This document shows positions 12,031 through 23,510 of a DNA stretch of 64,000 bases, piece after piece. Origin of the DNA: Oegoconia quadripuncta (Eukaryota; Arthropoda; Insecta; Lepidoptera; Autostichidae). Below the pieces are notes generated by a model. It was not told where the DNA came from, did no database searches, and saw only the letters and a program-made list of their open reading frames with translations. Position 1 is the first letter of the stretch. Each line of letters begins with the position of its first letter. The stretch spans positions 15,810,801 through 15,874,800 of the forward strand of contig OX438751.1 of assembly GCA_949316235.1 (NCBI GenBank), read 5' to 3'. The position numbers and the translations under genes were made by a program.

Positions 12031-12255
12031 TACCAGAGTATTATAAAACTTTATATTATGCCCACACTTTCTCTTGTGAGACAGAAACAAAAATCGGTCC
12101 ACTGAACTTTTGGTGGTGATCCAACTAAGTATTCGTGGTGTAACAGTTCATGGTAACTAACCGATATAGAAGAAGACAATGGGATAGAAGAATGCCAAGA
12201 ACCCACTCGCTATATTTTTAGCAGGCGTTAAGGCGATAACAAAGAAACTTAGGTT

Positions 12256-12261
12256 TTTATT
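12256..12261 (-). terminator. poly(A) signal of the amine oxidase gene
   Basis: TTTATT on the plus strand reads AATAAA on the minus strand, about 70 bases after the amine oxidase stop codon. Confidence 0.55.
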
Positions 12262-12331
12262 AAAGTATGATGATTTTTAGTAAACATTGGGTACATAGAC
12301 GTGATTACACAAGTATTAACAAAACAATCTA

Positions 12332-13634
12332 TTAACATGGTGGCCCCTCGAACTTCTTTGTTAATAATATGATACGTTCAGCTTCGCGAATACCACTAAG
12401 CCTAGCTCCGTGAGCAGTCGCAAAATATCCGGGGACAGTGGCCTCGCCCGCAAACAGCAGGATTGGTGGAGTGGCATCGCAAGGACCTGGTACAGGTGTA
12501 CCTAATTCACACTGATGGCTGACAGTCGAACAGCAACTCATATACGAATAAGCTCCACAAAAGTGAGGGTCCGAAGCCCAACGTGACCGTAACATCATCT
12601 GCGGATAAGGGAGACAAGGATTTCCAGTAAATCTACGTAATAATTTCGTTAATCCCTCAGCAACGTCTCCATCTGCCATCGATTCCATTATAGCGGCTTC
12701 TTGACCAGAAATCCATGCACATAAGACGTGTTTGCTGCCTGGCATTTCATCAATGGAGCAAACACCCCGTGTCCAGTCGGTCCTACATTGGAGTTCTTCT
12801 GCGGACCAACCCAATTTTAAATTGCCCTCGTGACAAACCCAGAACGGCTCAGCATATTCTAGAAATACTTTATCACTTAGTCCAAAACCTAAATTGCATA
12901 TGGCATCCAACTTACATACTGGAAGCGGTGGAGCAAACAATTTATCAGCTTGACATTTGAGACATCCAAGCGACATTGTCAAAACTACGTAGTCTGCTGT
13001 TAACTCTTCGCCATCGCAACACTTGACTAGCACGCGTCCTTTACCTGCTTGTCCCTTGCCCCAACGCACCACATTTATTGGTTTACTGTAGCGTATACAG
13101 TTATCCGGTAGTCCCCGAAGTAGTGGCGCTATTACTCCTACATAACCCAACGGAACTCGAACGCTTCCCCCGGGAAGTTCTAAATAGCTACCATACTGAT
13201 CCGCACTAACAAGGGACAAATCATCACCACATCTATTTCTTAAAATATTTGTTAGTCCGAACATAACTCGCGCAGCATCATATCTTTGATCTTCGGGAAA
13301 ATTATGCAACTCTTGTTGTATTCGTAAACCCATGAAATTAAGCAGAGTTCCATGTAATCTTTCTCCTCCCAATCTAAACAAATTTGCTCCTTGTTGTTCA
13401 ATTTGTCGGAAAGTATGATATGCAGTAATTGTAACAGGTAAATCGATTGCACGACCTTCACTAGTACAAAACAAGCCACGTGAAGGATCTAGACGAGGTA
13501 ACGGCGACTGTAGAAGTCTATCATGAGATGCCAATGTATATATAGAGTTGGGCAAACAAGCACCATAAATCCATTCTGCACCCATTTCGATGACCGAATC
13601 TCCAAGCCAACACGAATGTATTCGTCCTCCAGGT
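12332..13634 (-). CDS. FAD amine oxidase (spermine/acetylpolyamine oxidase-like), exon 2
   Basis: Together with 13735-14045 this encodes a 537-residue flavin amine oxidase. The exon starts after TCTCCCACAG and restores the codon split by the intron, giving ERPGGRIHSCWLGDSVIEMG, the conserved second FAD-binding stretch. The C-terminal FAD motif is present (LLFAGEATVPGYFATAHGAR). The family oxidises spermine or N1-acetylpolyamines to smaller polyamines, an aminoaldehyde and hydrogen peroxide. Substrate and compartment cannot be read here. The C-terminus EGPPC is not a peroxisomal SKL-type signal, arguing for a cytosolic rather than peroxisomal enzyme. Where vertebrate spermine oxidase has WIHG, this protein has WIYG. 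Ddc lies upstream on the same strand. Function inferred from family; the coding model itself is strong. Confidence 0.92.
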
Positions 13635-13734
13635 CTGTGGGAGATTATTGAACATTAGAAACGTTTGCAATAGTTTCGTTAAAAATACGGATATCTCAGA
13701 TACCTATCTCATTTACAAAATTGCAAATAAATAC

Positions 13735-14045
13735 CTTTCCTTGGCTTCCAGGACTACGAAATTGCGAATACCACACTGTGTGAGTCTATGTGCGGCTGAG
13801 AGCCCTGCCATTCCAGCTCCGACTATGATGACACGTGGCTCCTGGGAAGTAGGGCTGATGCTACATGAGTCGAGGATGCATTGTGGCCCTGGATCACATC
13901 CTGCTGGGCATCGTACGGCGCCACTCATTCCTCGAATTACGGTCGCTGCTACGTCACCGACCCCTTCAACTTCTCTTGAGCCGAGTAATTTCATTGTAAC
14001 ACGAAGGCTTCCCTGCCATATCAATTTCATACGTGACAATTTCAT
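13735..14045 (-). CDS. FAD amine oxidase, exon 1
   Basis: The N-terminal exon, 103 codons plus two bases, ends at AAAG/GTATTT. It carries the Rossmann dinucleotide-binding motif RVIIVGAGMAGLSAAHRLTQ at residues 71-90 and the FVVLEAKER strand that binds the adenosine ribose. The first 70 residues are poorly conserved-looking and Cys/Pro-rich (CPAGCDPGPQC), with no clear signal peptide, so the start ATG could be the one at 14045 or a later Met (residues 6, 18 or 40). The intron to exon 2 is 100 bases (13635-13734) with GT-AG ends. Confidence 0.88.
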
Positions 14046-14399
14046 CTTGATATATTTAATATAGCGGAAAACCGTAATGCCATTGAATTCAATAATATCA
14101 CATCACACCAAATTTTGTAAAATATCTAAATTTGCATATTTATTGAAACAGTTACACAATAAAGAAATGTGTCATTTTTAGAAATGTTTTGTTCTTTTTA
14201 TTTTTACACCTTAAATGGCTACCACCATAATTTATTCTTTCTGTAAGCTGCTTTAACATTTAGTCACACAAACTTCTACAATAGGTACATACCTTCTTTG
14301 ACAAAATTCCGTGCCTAACCTGTTTGGTTGCCCCTATAATAAATACGCTATCACTACTCAGCAAAAGCACTACGCTTTCCCATATTTTAAGTAGTCTTA
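14046..14399. other. 5' flank of the amine oxidase gene
   Basis: No coding frame. This should contain the promoter or further 5' exons of the amine oxidase gene on the minus strand. No TATA box is convincing. Confidence 0.4.
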
Positions 14400-14810
14400 T
14401 ATACTTGTCTTATGTTTGCCATGAGGTTGGGCATGTGCCCAAAGTCACTTCGATCCAGTGGGAATCTTTTGCGCGCTTTCGCTTTTTTTCTACTGCAAAG
14501 TTATAAGTCTTAAGATAGAAGGTGCCGTAGTGTCCAGTAAACGTACCCATTTTAGACCGGGTCTGCAACATTATCGCCGAACATATTAAAATGTGTAAAG
14601 CCATCGAGTTTACACACCACTCCTTAACGTGTTTATTCAATATCATGGATGGTTCTTATAGAGTCCCATAAATGGCTCCGGGTCAATTAGAGGAGCCCTT
14701 ACTAGCGAGCCTGCAGAGCCCTCATTTCGCTCAATTCCTACATGTCCAGGGACCCTAGATGGTCCTTGTTTTTGTCCTTAAGTTTGTTGAGGTTTTTGAC
14801 CGTGTCCATA
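14400..14810 (-). pseudogene. LINE RNase H domain relic
   Basis: The minus strand encodes VPGHVGIERNEGSAGSLVRA and then DPEPFMG, the end of an RNase H domain as found in I- and Jockey-group LINEs. Downstream frames give FTGHYGTFYLK, like the post-RNase H region, before breaking up. Clearly dead. Confidence 0.6.
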
Positions 14811-15419
14811 TTAGCTTGTAGTCCACCCTACATTAAGACAAGGCTTTCAGTGCCCCCTATCTGTCACGAAGGACATAGCATAGATTGTTGCATAAATAGT
14901 ACTTACGAAATATATATACAAGTCCCATAACTTGTGCTTCAAAAAAAACTAAGTTATTTAGATATCTTTCTGAAAAGGGGCAGCGCAGACGGACTTTTTG
15001 TCATGTGCATCTGGACTGAGTGATCCTTTTTCAGTTTTCAACAAAACCAGAACGAACATTTAGTCAAAAATTGTTAAAACTCATAACCAAAATCCAAAAG
15101 TTTGTCACTCGTAAGGGATAGAAGATATTGCCCAATATGTGGATCACTCAATTCAGACATTTGGCAAAATGGCTACAAGCTGAATCTCAGCAAATATTTA
15201 CTCTGTTAATAAAATTTTCATATCAAAAATTTGTCCTTAATTTGTCACATAATTTTACAAAAAGTCAAGACAGATTACAAGGTAAATCCAATCCAGTAAA
15301 TCCAGGAATCTATAATAGTTTCAATTGATCACTCAAACCTGACGCATTTAGATTGAGTGATTCTAGAAGTACTGCACCAGTTATTATCTCTGACAACCGG
15401 AACACAATAATGCTATTAA
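14811..15419. other. intergenic
   Basis: No gene or recognisable repeat. Short open frames are not protein-like. Confidence 0.4.
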
Positions 15420-15605
15420 CATTGCAGTTTGGCGGCAGACTTAGATAACATGTGGTAGCCTAGCCAGGCGGACATTTAAAATGCCATACCACCAACCAAA
15501 CCGAGTACTAAATAAGTAACCCGTCGGGGATCGAACCCGCGTCCAGCGATTCGAAACTCTATGTTGTTCACATTGACTTACAGAGGCGGTTAGGCCCCGG
15601 TTCGC
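15420..15605 (-). repeat. tRNA-derived SINE, family 3
   Basis: On the minus strand: a CCTCTGTAAGTCAATG-type head with GCGGGTTCGATCCCCGACGG as the B-box region, then tactcggtttggttggtgg, aatgtccgcctggctaggctacc and atctaagtctgccgcc. The same landmarks occur at 32340, 38925, 62766 and, partially, 16490. Confidence 0.72.
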
Positions 15606-17254
15606 CCACCGGTGCAGAAGAAGGAAGTTCACGGGAAGAAAATAGGCATTTGGGCTATTGGGGCTCCTTTTGTCGGGTGATATGACATTTGTGGCTTTTT
15701 TAAACGTTAATTTAAATTTGGTTAAGGCAGTTCTTCCATTGTTTTTTTATTAAAATAGATAGGTACCTAGTAAATTCCAAATTGTCAATACAAAAACCGC
15801 CCAAGTGCTAGTCGGACGGATAGACGGACAACGAACAAACCCTAACCTCTTTTCGTTGGTCACGTCACGACGATAGGTATTATTTGTTCAATGACTGGAA
15901 ACTAGCTAAAAATGTGTTCGGAGACTGATGATTTAATTTTTATTGCAATTCTTTGTTGAGATTTCTTTCAATGACATAAATTGATTGTTTAATTTGATTT
16001 CATTTGTTTCTCTCACATCTAATATTTTCTTCGCTGGATGAGATGAAAAGTCGTATGCCTCAGATGTGAGCCAAGGTATTTCCATCTTGAGCGCAGAATC
16101 CTTCAAGATTCAAAATCCAGTCGTTGCTCTCTTGTTGAAATATGCCCTGAGGAAGTAGATGACACGCACATTCTCAAAATTTAGCTCGCCCGACAAACCA
16201 AGTTGGTTATGATGAGACCCGATGGGAGGTGTTGGGTTATTTATTTTACTCTCTATGTACCTATATGCTGATATATTCATGGATCTATTCTTATTATTAT
16301 TATTATCAAAAAAATAAAATAGGTTATTTATTCTATATGATAATTGCTTAATTTCAATTACTTTACCTTATTGGTTATGTATATCATGTAACTTAATCAC
16401 ATGATAACATTTTATTTTTTTAAATATATTGGAGATTTGTCCTTCCTTCCGACCTTCCGAGTTTTTTCAGCTGAGTACCTACATGTTTAGTAAGTACTCG
16501 ATTTGTTTGGTGGTAAGCACGTAGCCCTGATGAGGTAATCTATGGCGCTTTTAACAGTACTTCTGGCCAGCTACCACCATCTTATCTAAAAATCTCCGTT
16601 GTACTTTAAAAAAAAAACAAAAAGCAAAATTCCTTTTTTTTACTTACTTAGCTGGAATATATAAAGCATACAGCTTGAAGTTCATAAATAGGTATTTAAT
16701 TAAAATAATTTAATGTTGCCTAACTTAAAGTTAAATCACAAGCAAATATTATTGTCTAAATTCAAATGAGATGGATGATACAAGCCAAGCGTAAATTACA
16801 ATCAAGGTACCCATTACACAGAACAATTATTACTAGCACACAATCACTATACCTATATATAAAGGTATATCTACTACTACAGAAGACATCAATCATGCTA
16901 CAATGCATTATCAGACATCACCTAAGTCATGTTTCATCACATAATTTTCACATAAATATACTTGTTACATACATCTAATATTTATATAAGTGTAAAGCAA
17001 AATATTACATAAATATTACGAATATATTATATTCCGCATATTTCGTAAAGTGAACCGTGGATGTTGTTTTAAGTATTAAACGTTAATGTTTGGGATATCT
17101 CTGACCACCACATTTGGGATGACGGTCATGACGTTATGGATGTATGTATAATTTAAACAATCTTTATGTGGATATAGATGTAGCATTACATTTAAACTAC
17201 TGACTCGTTGATTTGGTTTTTCGTCGTCTTCGACTTTAGTTTTTATTTGACTGT
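15606..17254. other. intergenic with a SINE fragment
   Basis: No gene seen. 16490-16600 (+) is a fragment of SINE family 3 (tactcgatttgtttggtgg, tggccagctaccaccatcttatct). 15795-15850 carries the dispersed 'agtcggacggatagacggac' phrase. Confidence 0.45.
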
Positions 17255-17975
17255 GTCAAAGTCAAAGTCAAGTAAAAAATGCTTTATTTTGTGGTACACA
17301 GAGTACACTTAAAATAGTCAATTTTACATAGTAAATTTTAAATTTTTTAAGCTACTGCTTGTTCAAAATGCAATTTTCCCCTGAGAAGAACAAGCAAGAA
17401 ACTCGAAGGGTTGCTCTTTTAAAATCAGGCTTTGATTTTACATAAAGGTTTTTATATTACAAACAGGTTTTTAAATTTCATTATTAATTGTGAAATAGCC
17501 TGGCATGCGAACGATCTGATTATGTCCAGGGATGATTATCATCTAAATAGTCTGATATTTTATAATATGCTTTCTCAATAAGTTTCTGTTTTACAGTATC
17601 TTTAAATTTATTGAGAGGAAGATTTTGTATATCAACTGGAACCTTATTGAAAAAGCGTATACATAACCCTTTGAATGAATTACTGACTTTGCGGAGGCGA
17701 CTTATGTGACCTGCAAGTTTATCTTTATTTCTTGTATTGACATCATGTTTATCACTATTTTTCCTAAATGATGTTATATTTTTTTTGACATACATTAGAT
17801 TTTCAAAAATGTACTGTGACGAAAAGGTTAGAATGTTATACACTTTAAACCTATCTCTAAGTGACACTGCAGGTCTCAATTGATAAATTGCGCGAACGGC
17901 TCGTTTTTGTAAAACAAAGATTGTATTTATATCCGCGGCGTTTCCCCACACATTATTTATCCGTGATATCTCCAT
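17255..17975 (-). pseudogene. LINE polyprotein C-terminus with 3' UTR (CR1/Jockey-like)
   Basis: A 151-codon open frame at 17975-17520 encodes the post-RT end of a LINE (VWGNAADINTIFVLQKRAVR, NVNTRNKDKLAGH, FFNKVPVDIQNLPLNKFKD). The 3' UTR runs to about 17255 with the tail aaataaagcattttttact then a ttgactttgac repeat. It is a 5'-truncated copy. Shorter relatives are at 5460-5845, 29405-29520 and perhaps 38190-38430. It lies between the amine oxidase and Ddc genes. Confidence 0.78.
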
Positions 17976-18003
17976 TTAGTTACTTAGTAAACGATTTCGA
18001 TTA

Positions 18004-18009
18004 TTTATT
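18004..18009 (-). terminator. Ddc: candidate poly(A) signal of Ddc
   Basis: AATAAA on the minus strand, about 245 bases after the Ddc stop and close to the 5' end of the truncated LINE at 17255-17975. No nearer canonical hexamer is seen, so the real site may be a variant closer to the stop. Confidence 0.35.
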
Positions 18010-18254
18010 TTTGTCTCGAGGGATATTTAGGGTGCTCCCATATTAAGATTGATGGGCGTCGTTAGCCGTCGCCAATTTTTGGCGGTTCAATTATTAAATG
18101 TAGTATTAATAGATAAAATAAAAATATATAGTTTGCAGTATTGTAAGAATGAGTTGTAGCTACAATATGGTATAATATAGTTCGACTTTTCCTATATCAT
18201 ACATTCAAATACATTTTTGATAACTAATACAAATAAGTAATACTACAGTTCCTT

Positions 18255-18980
18255 TTACTTTTGTGAATTAGTTTTCAGCACTTCATCGGCAGATATTTTA
18301 ATCTCCTCCCAAGATATATGAATATCGCTCTCTTCAGAAAAGCGTGAGCAAATAGCCAGTCGGAGGAAATAGACGCCATCAATTTTGGAAGGAACGAGGT
18401 GGATTTTCCCGCGACCGTTAATACGCCTCAGCAGTTCTTCGCTAACGTCATTACTTCCCTTCAATCTAAAGCAAACGAGCCCCATTGTTACTTCTTCAAA
18501 CAATTCAAATCGCTCGTCGGAGGTGCATAGTCTTTCAAAGAGATGAGCCAGGTCAATATGTTTTCTGATACTCTTTTGAAGGTTTTCTACTCCATAAAGT
18601 CTTAGGACAAACCACAGCTTCAATGATCTAAAACGTCGCCCCAACGGAATTTGCCAGTGGCGATAATCAGGCGCTGATCCTTGTTGGTCATGTTTCAAGT
18701 AAAGTGGATCCACGTTAAACGCGTCAATAATCCAACGTGGTTGCTTGAGCCACATTGCAGAGCAATCGAAGTTAACTAACATCCACTTATGTGGATTGAA
18801 GTTAAATGAGTCCGCTTTCTCTATGCCCTTCATTAGGTAACGATACTCGGGACAGATGAACGCTGAGCCAGCATATGCAGCATCGACATGCAGCCATATC
18901 TCTTGTGATAGGCAAACGTCACCAATTTCATCCAAAGCGTCAAAGGTGCAAGACGATGTGGTGCCCAAAGTAGCAACGAC
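18255..18980 (-). CDS. Ddc: aromatic L-amino acid (dopa) decarboxylase, last coding exon
   Basis: The assembled protein is 479 residues (exons 29770-29691, 29201-28967, 19882-19633, 19499-19351, 18980-18255), the normal size for insect Ddc. It is a cytosolic PLP enzyme that decarboxylates L-dopa to dopamine (and 5-hydroxytryptophan to serotonin), feeding cuticle tanning, melanin and neurotransmitter synthesis. This exon holds the PLP lysine (NFNPHKWML, Lys303), Asp271 (HVDAAYAG), Thr246 and the catalytic-loop Tyr332 ([11 protein letters not shown]), numbered as in the mammalian enzyme, with which the model is in register. His192 is in the preceding exon. His at 192 and Tyr at 332 favour a true decarboxylase over an aldehyde synthase. 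The exon starts after GTATTTTCAG in phase 0. Confidence 0.96.
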   Translation of the reverse strand, partial: VVATLGTTSSCTFDALDEIGDVCLSQEIWLHVDAAYAGSAFICPEYRYLMKGIEKADSFNFNPHKWMLVNFDCSAMWLKQPRWIIDAFNVDPLYLKHDQQGSAPDYRHWQIPLGRRFRSLKLWFVLRLYGVENLQKSIRKHIDLAHLFERLCTSDERFELFEEVTMGLVCFRLKGSNDVSEELLRRINGRGKIHLVPSKIDGVYFLRLAICSRFSEESDIHISWEEIKISADEVLKTNSQK

Positions 18981-19350
18981 CTGAAAATACATAATTGCTG
19001 TAACGACCAAATTTGATTGCATTGCCTATCTAATTCCTTAAAATAATAGTTATTTATTAAAACACAACAGGCGCGCTATTTTTAACTTCCACCGGTTGAA
19101 TGCGATGCGAAAACGACAAATTCACAAAGGCGAATCTTTAATTCTAGCATGCGCATTCAAAAGCGAACGATTCAAAAATCGCACCGTTGACCTTAAATAT
19201 TAAATCTAACTAATATTTTTTTTTTTTTATATACACACAAACACACTTTTTATTATCCCGATAAAATGAGTAGTTCCCGCGGGATAAATAAATTTCCGCG
19301 ATAAAGTTATTCTACGCAGGCGAAGCCGCGGCCGGAAAGCTAGTACTTAC
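18981..19350 (-). other. Ddc intron (last), mostly a MITE
   Basis: A 370-base intron with donor TAT/GTAAGTAC and acceptor TTTTCAG. Its first 148 bases, next to the donor, are the repeat at 19203-19345. Confidence 0.8.
19203..19345 (+). repeat. 'AAGCTAGTA' MITE-like repeat, copy 3, at a Ddc splice donor
   Basis: Shares AAATCTAACTAATATT at one end, GAGTAGTTCCCGCGGGATA and GCGATAAAGTTATTCTACGCAG inside, and CCGGAAAGCTAGTA at the other end with 5862-6089, but lacks the middle third. The AAGCTAGTA end reaches 19345. The GTAAGT donor of the Ddc exon is the reverse complement of 19345-19350, so the repeat edge overlaps or touches the donor. Confidence 0.75.
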
Positions 19351-19499
19351 ATAAAAAGGTATAAGGCCATTGCCAATGTCTTTTTCGATTGCTTCACGCA
19401 AAGTGTCACCACGGAGACGCCTCTTATTATCTGGCTTCAACGACCGAAGCTGTACACCACCGAGGAGACCAGCACGTTCCACTGAAGAATGAGCTTGAT
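19351..19499 (-). CDS. Ddc: dopa decarboxylase, fourth coding exon
   Basis: 149 bases with acceptor TTTTTTAG/ATCAAG and donor TAT/GTAAGT. Encodes (N)QAHSSVERAGLLGGV through GNGLIPFY. His192, which stacks on the PLP ring, is the H of QAHSS. The split codon A/AT reads Asn189 when joined to the previous exon, and the exon ends in phase 0. Confidence 0.95.
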
Positions 19500-19632
19500 C
19501 TAAAAAATAAAAGAACTGTTGGTTTAGATAACTATATCATGTCACAGCATTGCATCACAAGGTAGACAAGACAATCCCAACAGATGAGATTACCCAGTGG
19601 GTGTATAGAATAAGCAACATAAATTTACGTAC

Positions 19633-19882
19633 TGCTGCAATACCCCACGAGCTTCGAATAAATTTCATGGTCAGCCCACTCTGGATGCTGCTCCTTTACA
19701 CGTTTCATAGTACGAGCCTTGGCGCCGAGCAGGGCCACTAACGTAGCTTCACTGGCAGTGCCCTGGATCACACCGCCCCCCTCACCCCCTGATCTCGCCA
19801 AGAACTCCTCAGGTAGCCCGAGCATCTGCCCTAGCCAGTCCAACATCACAACCTCCAACTCAGTGCACGCCGGGCTAGCAAT
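19633..19882 (-). CDS. Ddc: dopa decarboxylase, third coding exon
   Basis: 250 bases with acceptor TTATTTCAG/ATTGCT and donor AGCA/GTACGT (a weaker donor than the others). Encodes [20 protein letters not shown], the [16 protein letters not shown] phosphate-binding segment of PLP and KLVGYCS. It joins the previous exon in phase 0 after FTW. Confidence 0.95.
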
Positions 19883-19969
19883 CTGAAATAAAAATTCCTT
19901 CGTGTAACAAATAACGCTTATTGAAATATATTTGAATACTATTTCGTATAAAAACTTTTTAACACAAAT

Positions 19970-20345
19970 AACCGACCTCACTGAATCAGCCACTACAAAA
20001 TAAAAAATATTTTTTATTGAAATGCTCGTATCTCTTTAGCAGTTATTTTCTGTGTTCACTGTCATAATTATTCAGTGAAATCTTTTTATTTTTCACTTTT
20101 TAGTATTTTAGCGTGCTTGCCAATCACCCTGATCATTTTTGTGCGATGGCGACCCTTCACGCTTCTACAAGTTAGGTTGGTAGTTGGGGTGTACCAGCTC
20201 GACTTGGTGATGTTCGCTTTGTCATATTTATTGATAATCACCTTTCTCTACACTTTTTTCATACAAACCCAAACTGCATCTACTCATAGTTTATCTATGC
20301 AAAAACTACACAATCGTCTAAATATGTACTGATATTCTGCTGTTT
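19970..20345 (+). repeat. dispersed repeat, copy 1 of an inverted pair
   Basis: Contains gccactacaaa, cagttattttctgtgttcactgtc, then tgcttgccaatc, gtgcgatggcgacccttc, acaaacccaaactgcatc and aaaactacacaatc. The second block recurs as its reverse complement at 22500-22770, while the first block recurs in the same orientation at 22800-22885. Confidence 0.7.
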
Positions 20346-22319
20346 CTGTTAATTCTTACTATTAAATAATAAATATTTCGAACACCAACTACACTAATCA
20401 ATCACCAAGTCTCAAACTACACAAAGATTATGAATACTTGGTAACGAATAAGTATACATAAATATTCTCTTATTGAGATAGGTTCGCCTTATAATTTTTT
20501 ATATTATTTAATAATCTCCTAAATCCTTGTTGTGTATATTTTTGTGTGTTATTTGTTTAAGTAATTTTTTCGTTTGACGACCTCCTCAACGCCACATACT
20601 GTTAGAGTCTTGGCCCATAAAATTTAAAACTTGCCTCGAATCGAAAAGAAGAAGAATAAATAATTGGCAACTTATATGCTTTTGTTGCTGAGCGTACTTG
20701 CCTAATTTTTAACCGACTTCAAAAAGGACATCGGGCAGTGAGAATTCTATGCATTTTGCTCCTTTAGGGAGACTTAAAAAAATCATTGAGGAACTTTATT
20801 AAATGACAAAAGAGAGAATAGATTTGGAATATGAATAGTTTATCGGAAGACCGCATGTAGCTGAAATGTTTAAGTATTTGGAGGCAATAAAATTATTTAA
20901 GAAATTCATGTCGTACCACGCACGAGCAGCAGGTTCCTTTAATTCTGTACCTAGTCAGAATATTTTACATTTCGTTATTGCTTTCATTTACCGCTTTTAC
21001 ATATGTATTTTACATTTACATATTGTATGGAGTTTTGTGGGAGTTTCTATGATGATTTTATCTACTCGACTAAACAATAGAGCCTACTTCATTGGTAGCC
21101 TTACTTGTCCCCAGTATTGGGGTACAACCTTGTATCACTGAGACAGGATAGGGGCCATCCACATAGCCCAGTGCGTAGTGGTTTAGGACAGATTAGGTAC
21201 TTAATGGTTACTAAGTAACCTGCTGGCAACCGACTTGGGTTAACGACTGCCTTTAATTGAAAACTACCGGGACAGACTATTTAATGTGTCCTCCGAAGCA
21301 CGGAAACACTCGTATTAAAATGTCACTAGCGGTCGGTCACTCGTCCAAGGTAAGACTGCGCCAGATATTGCATAACTTCGCGAAAAATTACCTCCACAAA
21401 TGGAGATACTAAATGGAGATGAGGAATAATTTTTGTTTCAATTCAATTACTATGAGAGTTGTGTATAAGGAATATCTATTTAGTCTTACTAATCCTATCA
21501 CTCTTACCATAGTAATAAACGTAACGATATTAAACAATGTGTCGTCGGTTTGGCTGTGATCGTATGAACTAGTTTTCCTTGTCCGCGATTAAATGGTCAA
21601 TAACATTGACACTGGCATTGATTCACTGAATTATGTCTGTCCGGTCTATGTGAGACGTAATCTATCATTCACATAAAACGCCAATGCCTTTTGATTTATA
21701 GGGTTTGGCAGTTATGCCGACACGATTTATATCAAACACTTCCTATTATTAACGCTTTACACTCTGTCTGTATCCTATGTTACATGTGTCATATCTAATG
21801 CACCCCTTACAGGGGAAGGTTTTAGACTTGGATTGTCAGAAATGGGCGAAATTTTCTTGTGTTTTTGTTCTCATAGATAACCGAGACTAGATACTTAACT
21901 CGTTATTTATAGGCATAATAGTGTAGGTATTTTTGAGCATAACCACATAATTTATTTCGGTCTGTCTCAGATAAATGACCTTGGGGTCTTACAATACAAC
22001 ACTTTCTTATAATATTAGTTAGCGACATATACCTATATTTAGTAATTGACATAACTAGATCTAGACATACAGGTAATTAAAATATTTAACTATACATAAT
22101 AAGATAATAGAAGTAGGTATAGGTATATTTTATATTAAAAATATGAAAAAAAATATTCCTTCCACAGATATAAAATGTGTGGTTGTGCTCAGAATTACCT
22201 GCTCTACATTGGAAGCGACGAAGTTTCCTACATTTCTGAAAGTTCTGATACGAACCTTTAATTGTTAGTTATCTTTGTAGAATAGCCGTATCGACCGTTT
22301 TGCATGTTTTTACCCGACT
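20346..22319. other. intronic sequence, no gene
   Basis: AT-rich. 21090-21380 (+) holds a phrase seen widely in moth repeats (tagtggttta, ccgggacagactatttaatgtgtcctccgaagcacgg) and is probably a SINE-like fragment. Nothing else is recognisable. Confidence 0.4.
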
Positions 22320-22890
22320 GCCCAAGGAAGTAATGTTTTATTAGATTTCAAAAAGGAAGAGGTTCTCAACTCGGCCTTTTGTATATTTTTTTATGTATGT
22401 ACACCGATATATCCGAGATTTGGAGGTTGATTCACATGATTCTTTTTGTAAATGAAAAGGGTACCGTCAAGTTGGTCCCATTGTAATTTCAGGGCAATCG
22501 GTTCTGTAGTTTTGTTGTAATCATGGTAAACAACAGAATAGCAAAACATATTTAGATGATTGTGTAGTTTTTGCACAGGTAAACTATGAGTAGATACAGT
22601 TTGGGTTTGTATGTAAAAAGTGTAGAGAAGGTCGGTGTGATTATCAATAAATATGACAAATCGAGTTCGAGCTGGTAATCTAACCTAACTTAACCTATCT
22701 GTAGGTGCGAGAAGGGTCGCCATCGCACAAAAATGATCAGGGAGATTGGCAAGCACGCTAAAAAACTAAAAAATTAAAAATAATAACTTAAAAAAAACGA
22801 CCTTACCGAAAAAAGCCACTACAAAGCAAAAAATAATTTTATTGAATCAATCAGTTATTTTCTATGTTCACTGTCGTAATTATTATTATT
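22320..22890 (-). repeat. dispersed repeat, copy 2 of an inverted pair
   Basis: A longer copy of the 19970-20345 family in opposite orientation, extended on the plus-strand left by atttcaaaaaggaagaggttctcaa, a phrase typical of abundant moth repeats. The block at 22800-22885 is in the other orientation, so at least one copy has been rearranged. Confidence 0.65.
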
Positions 22891-22898
22891 TCTACTAT

Positions 22899-23001
22899 AT
22901 GATAAAATGTATTTCGAAGTCGGCGCTACAATTGAATGTAAATTAATCTACAGTAATCACTGTTACACATTGGCACCGACTTCGAAAGATATTTTAGTAT
23001 A
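22899..23001. repeat. short foldback element
   Basis: 22899-22926 (ending TTTCGAAGTCGGCGC) is repeated inverted at 22973-23001 (starting GGCACCGACTTCGAAA), leaving about 45 bases of interior. It abuts the TTAGG repeats. Confidence 0.6.
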
Positions 23002-23005
23002 TAGG

Positions 23006-23030
23006 TTAGGTTAGGTTAGGTTAGGTTAGG
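23006..23030 (+). repeat. interstitial telomere-like repeat (TTAGG)5
   Basis: Five perfect TTAGG units, the canonical insect telomere repeat, continue into GGTTAGGCAGGATTG, the target word that flanks the retroelement array on its right side (28279-28293). Confidence 0.9.
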
Positions 23031-23510
23031 CAGGATTGGGGTGCGACGTCAGACAACCTCCTCGTGTGCTTGATGGCTACTTGTCCCCTTGGATGCGTCT
23101 GGGGGGAACGGTAGTCGTTGGGCCGGTGCACCCTGGGCATCGGTCAACAACTTCCCTTTTAAGGGTTCTTGTTGGCCGATGGCGAATAGTCTGACACCGG
23201 GGGGCTCCTCCGCGTGTCCTCTGGTTTAGCAGAGGGCACTGCGGATGGAGCAGGAGACGCTCCCCTCCTAGTGGGGGAGTAAGGGTGGGCTCGGTGTGCA
23301 CTCGCACTGCCGCCGAGCAGGCCTGGGGAGGAGGTTAGGGGGAACCTCCTACCCCTTGCCACCGCCGGGCTCGTAATCCGGGACCGCGGCTTTCAGCTGC
23401 AGTCCGGGACCGAGGGTCTTGGCCTAACCGCCCGGACCGCGAGGAAGGAAAACCTCTATAAAAAACCAGCCCAAGTCTCGGCTCCGAGGCCCGCCTCGGC
23501 GCCGAGATGC

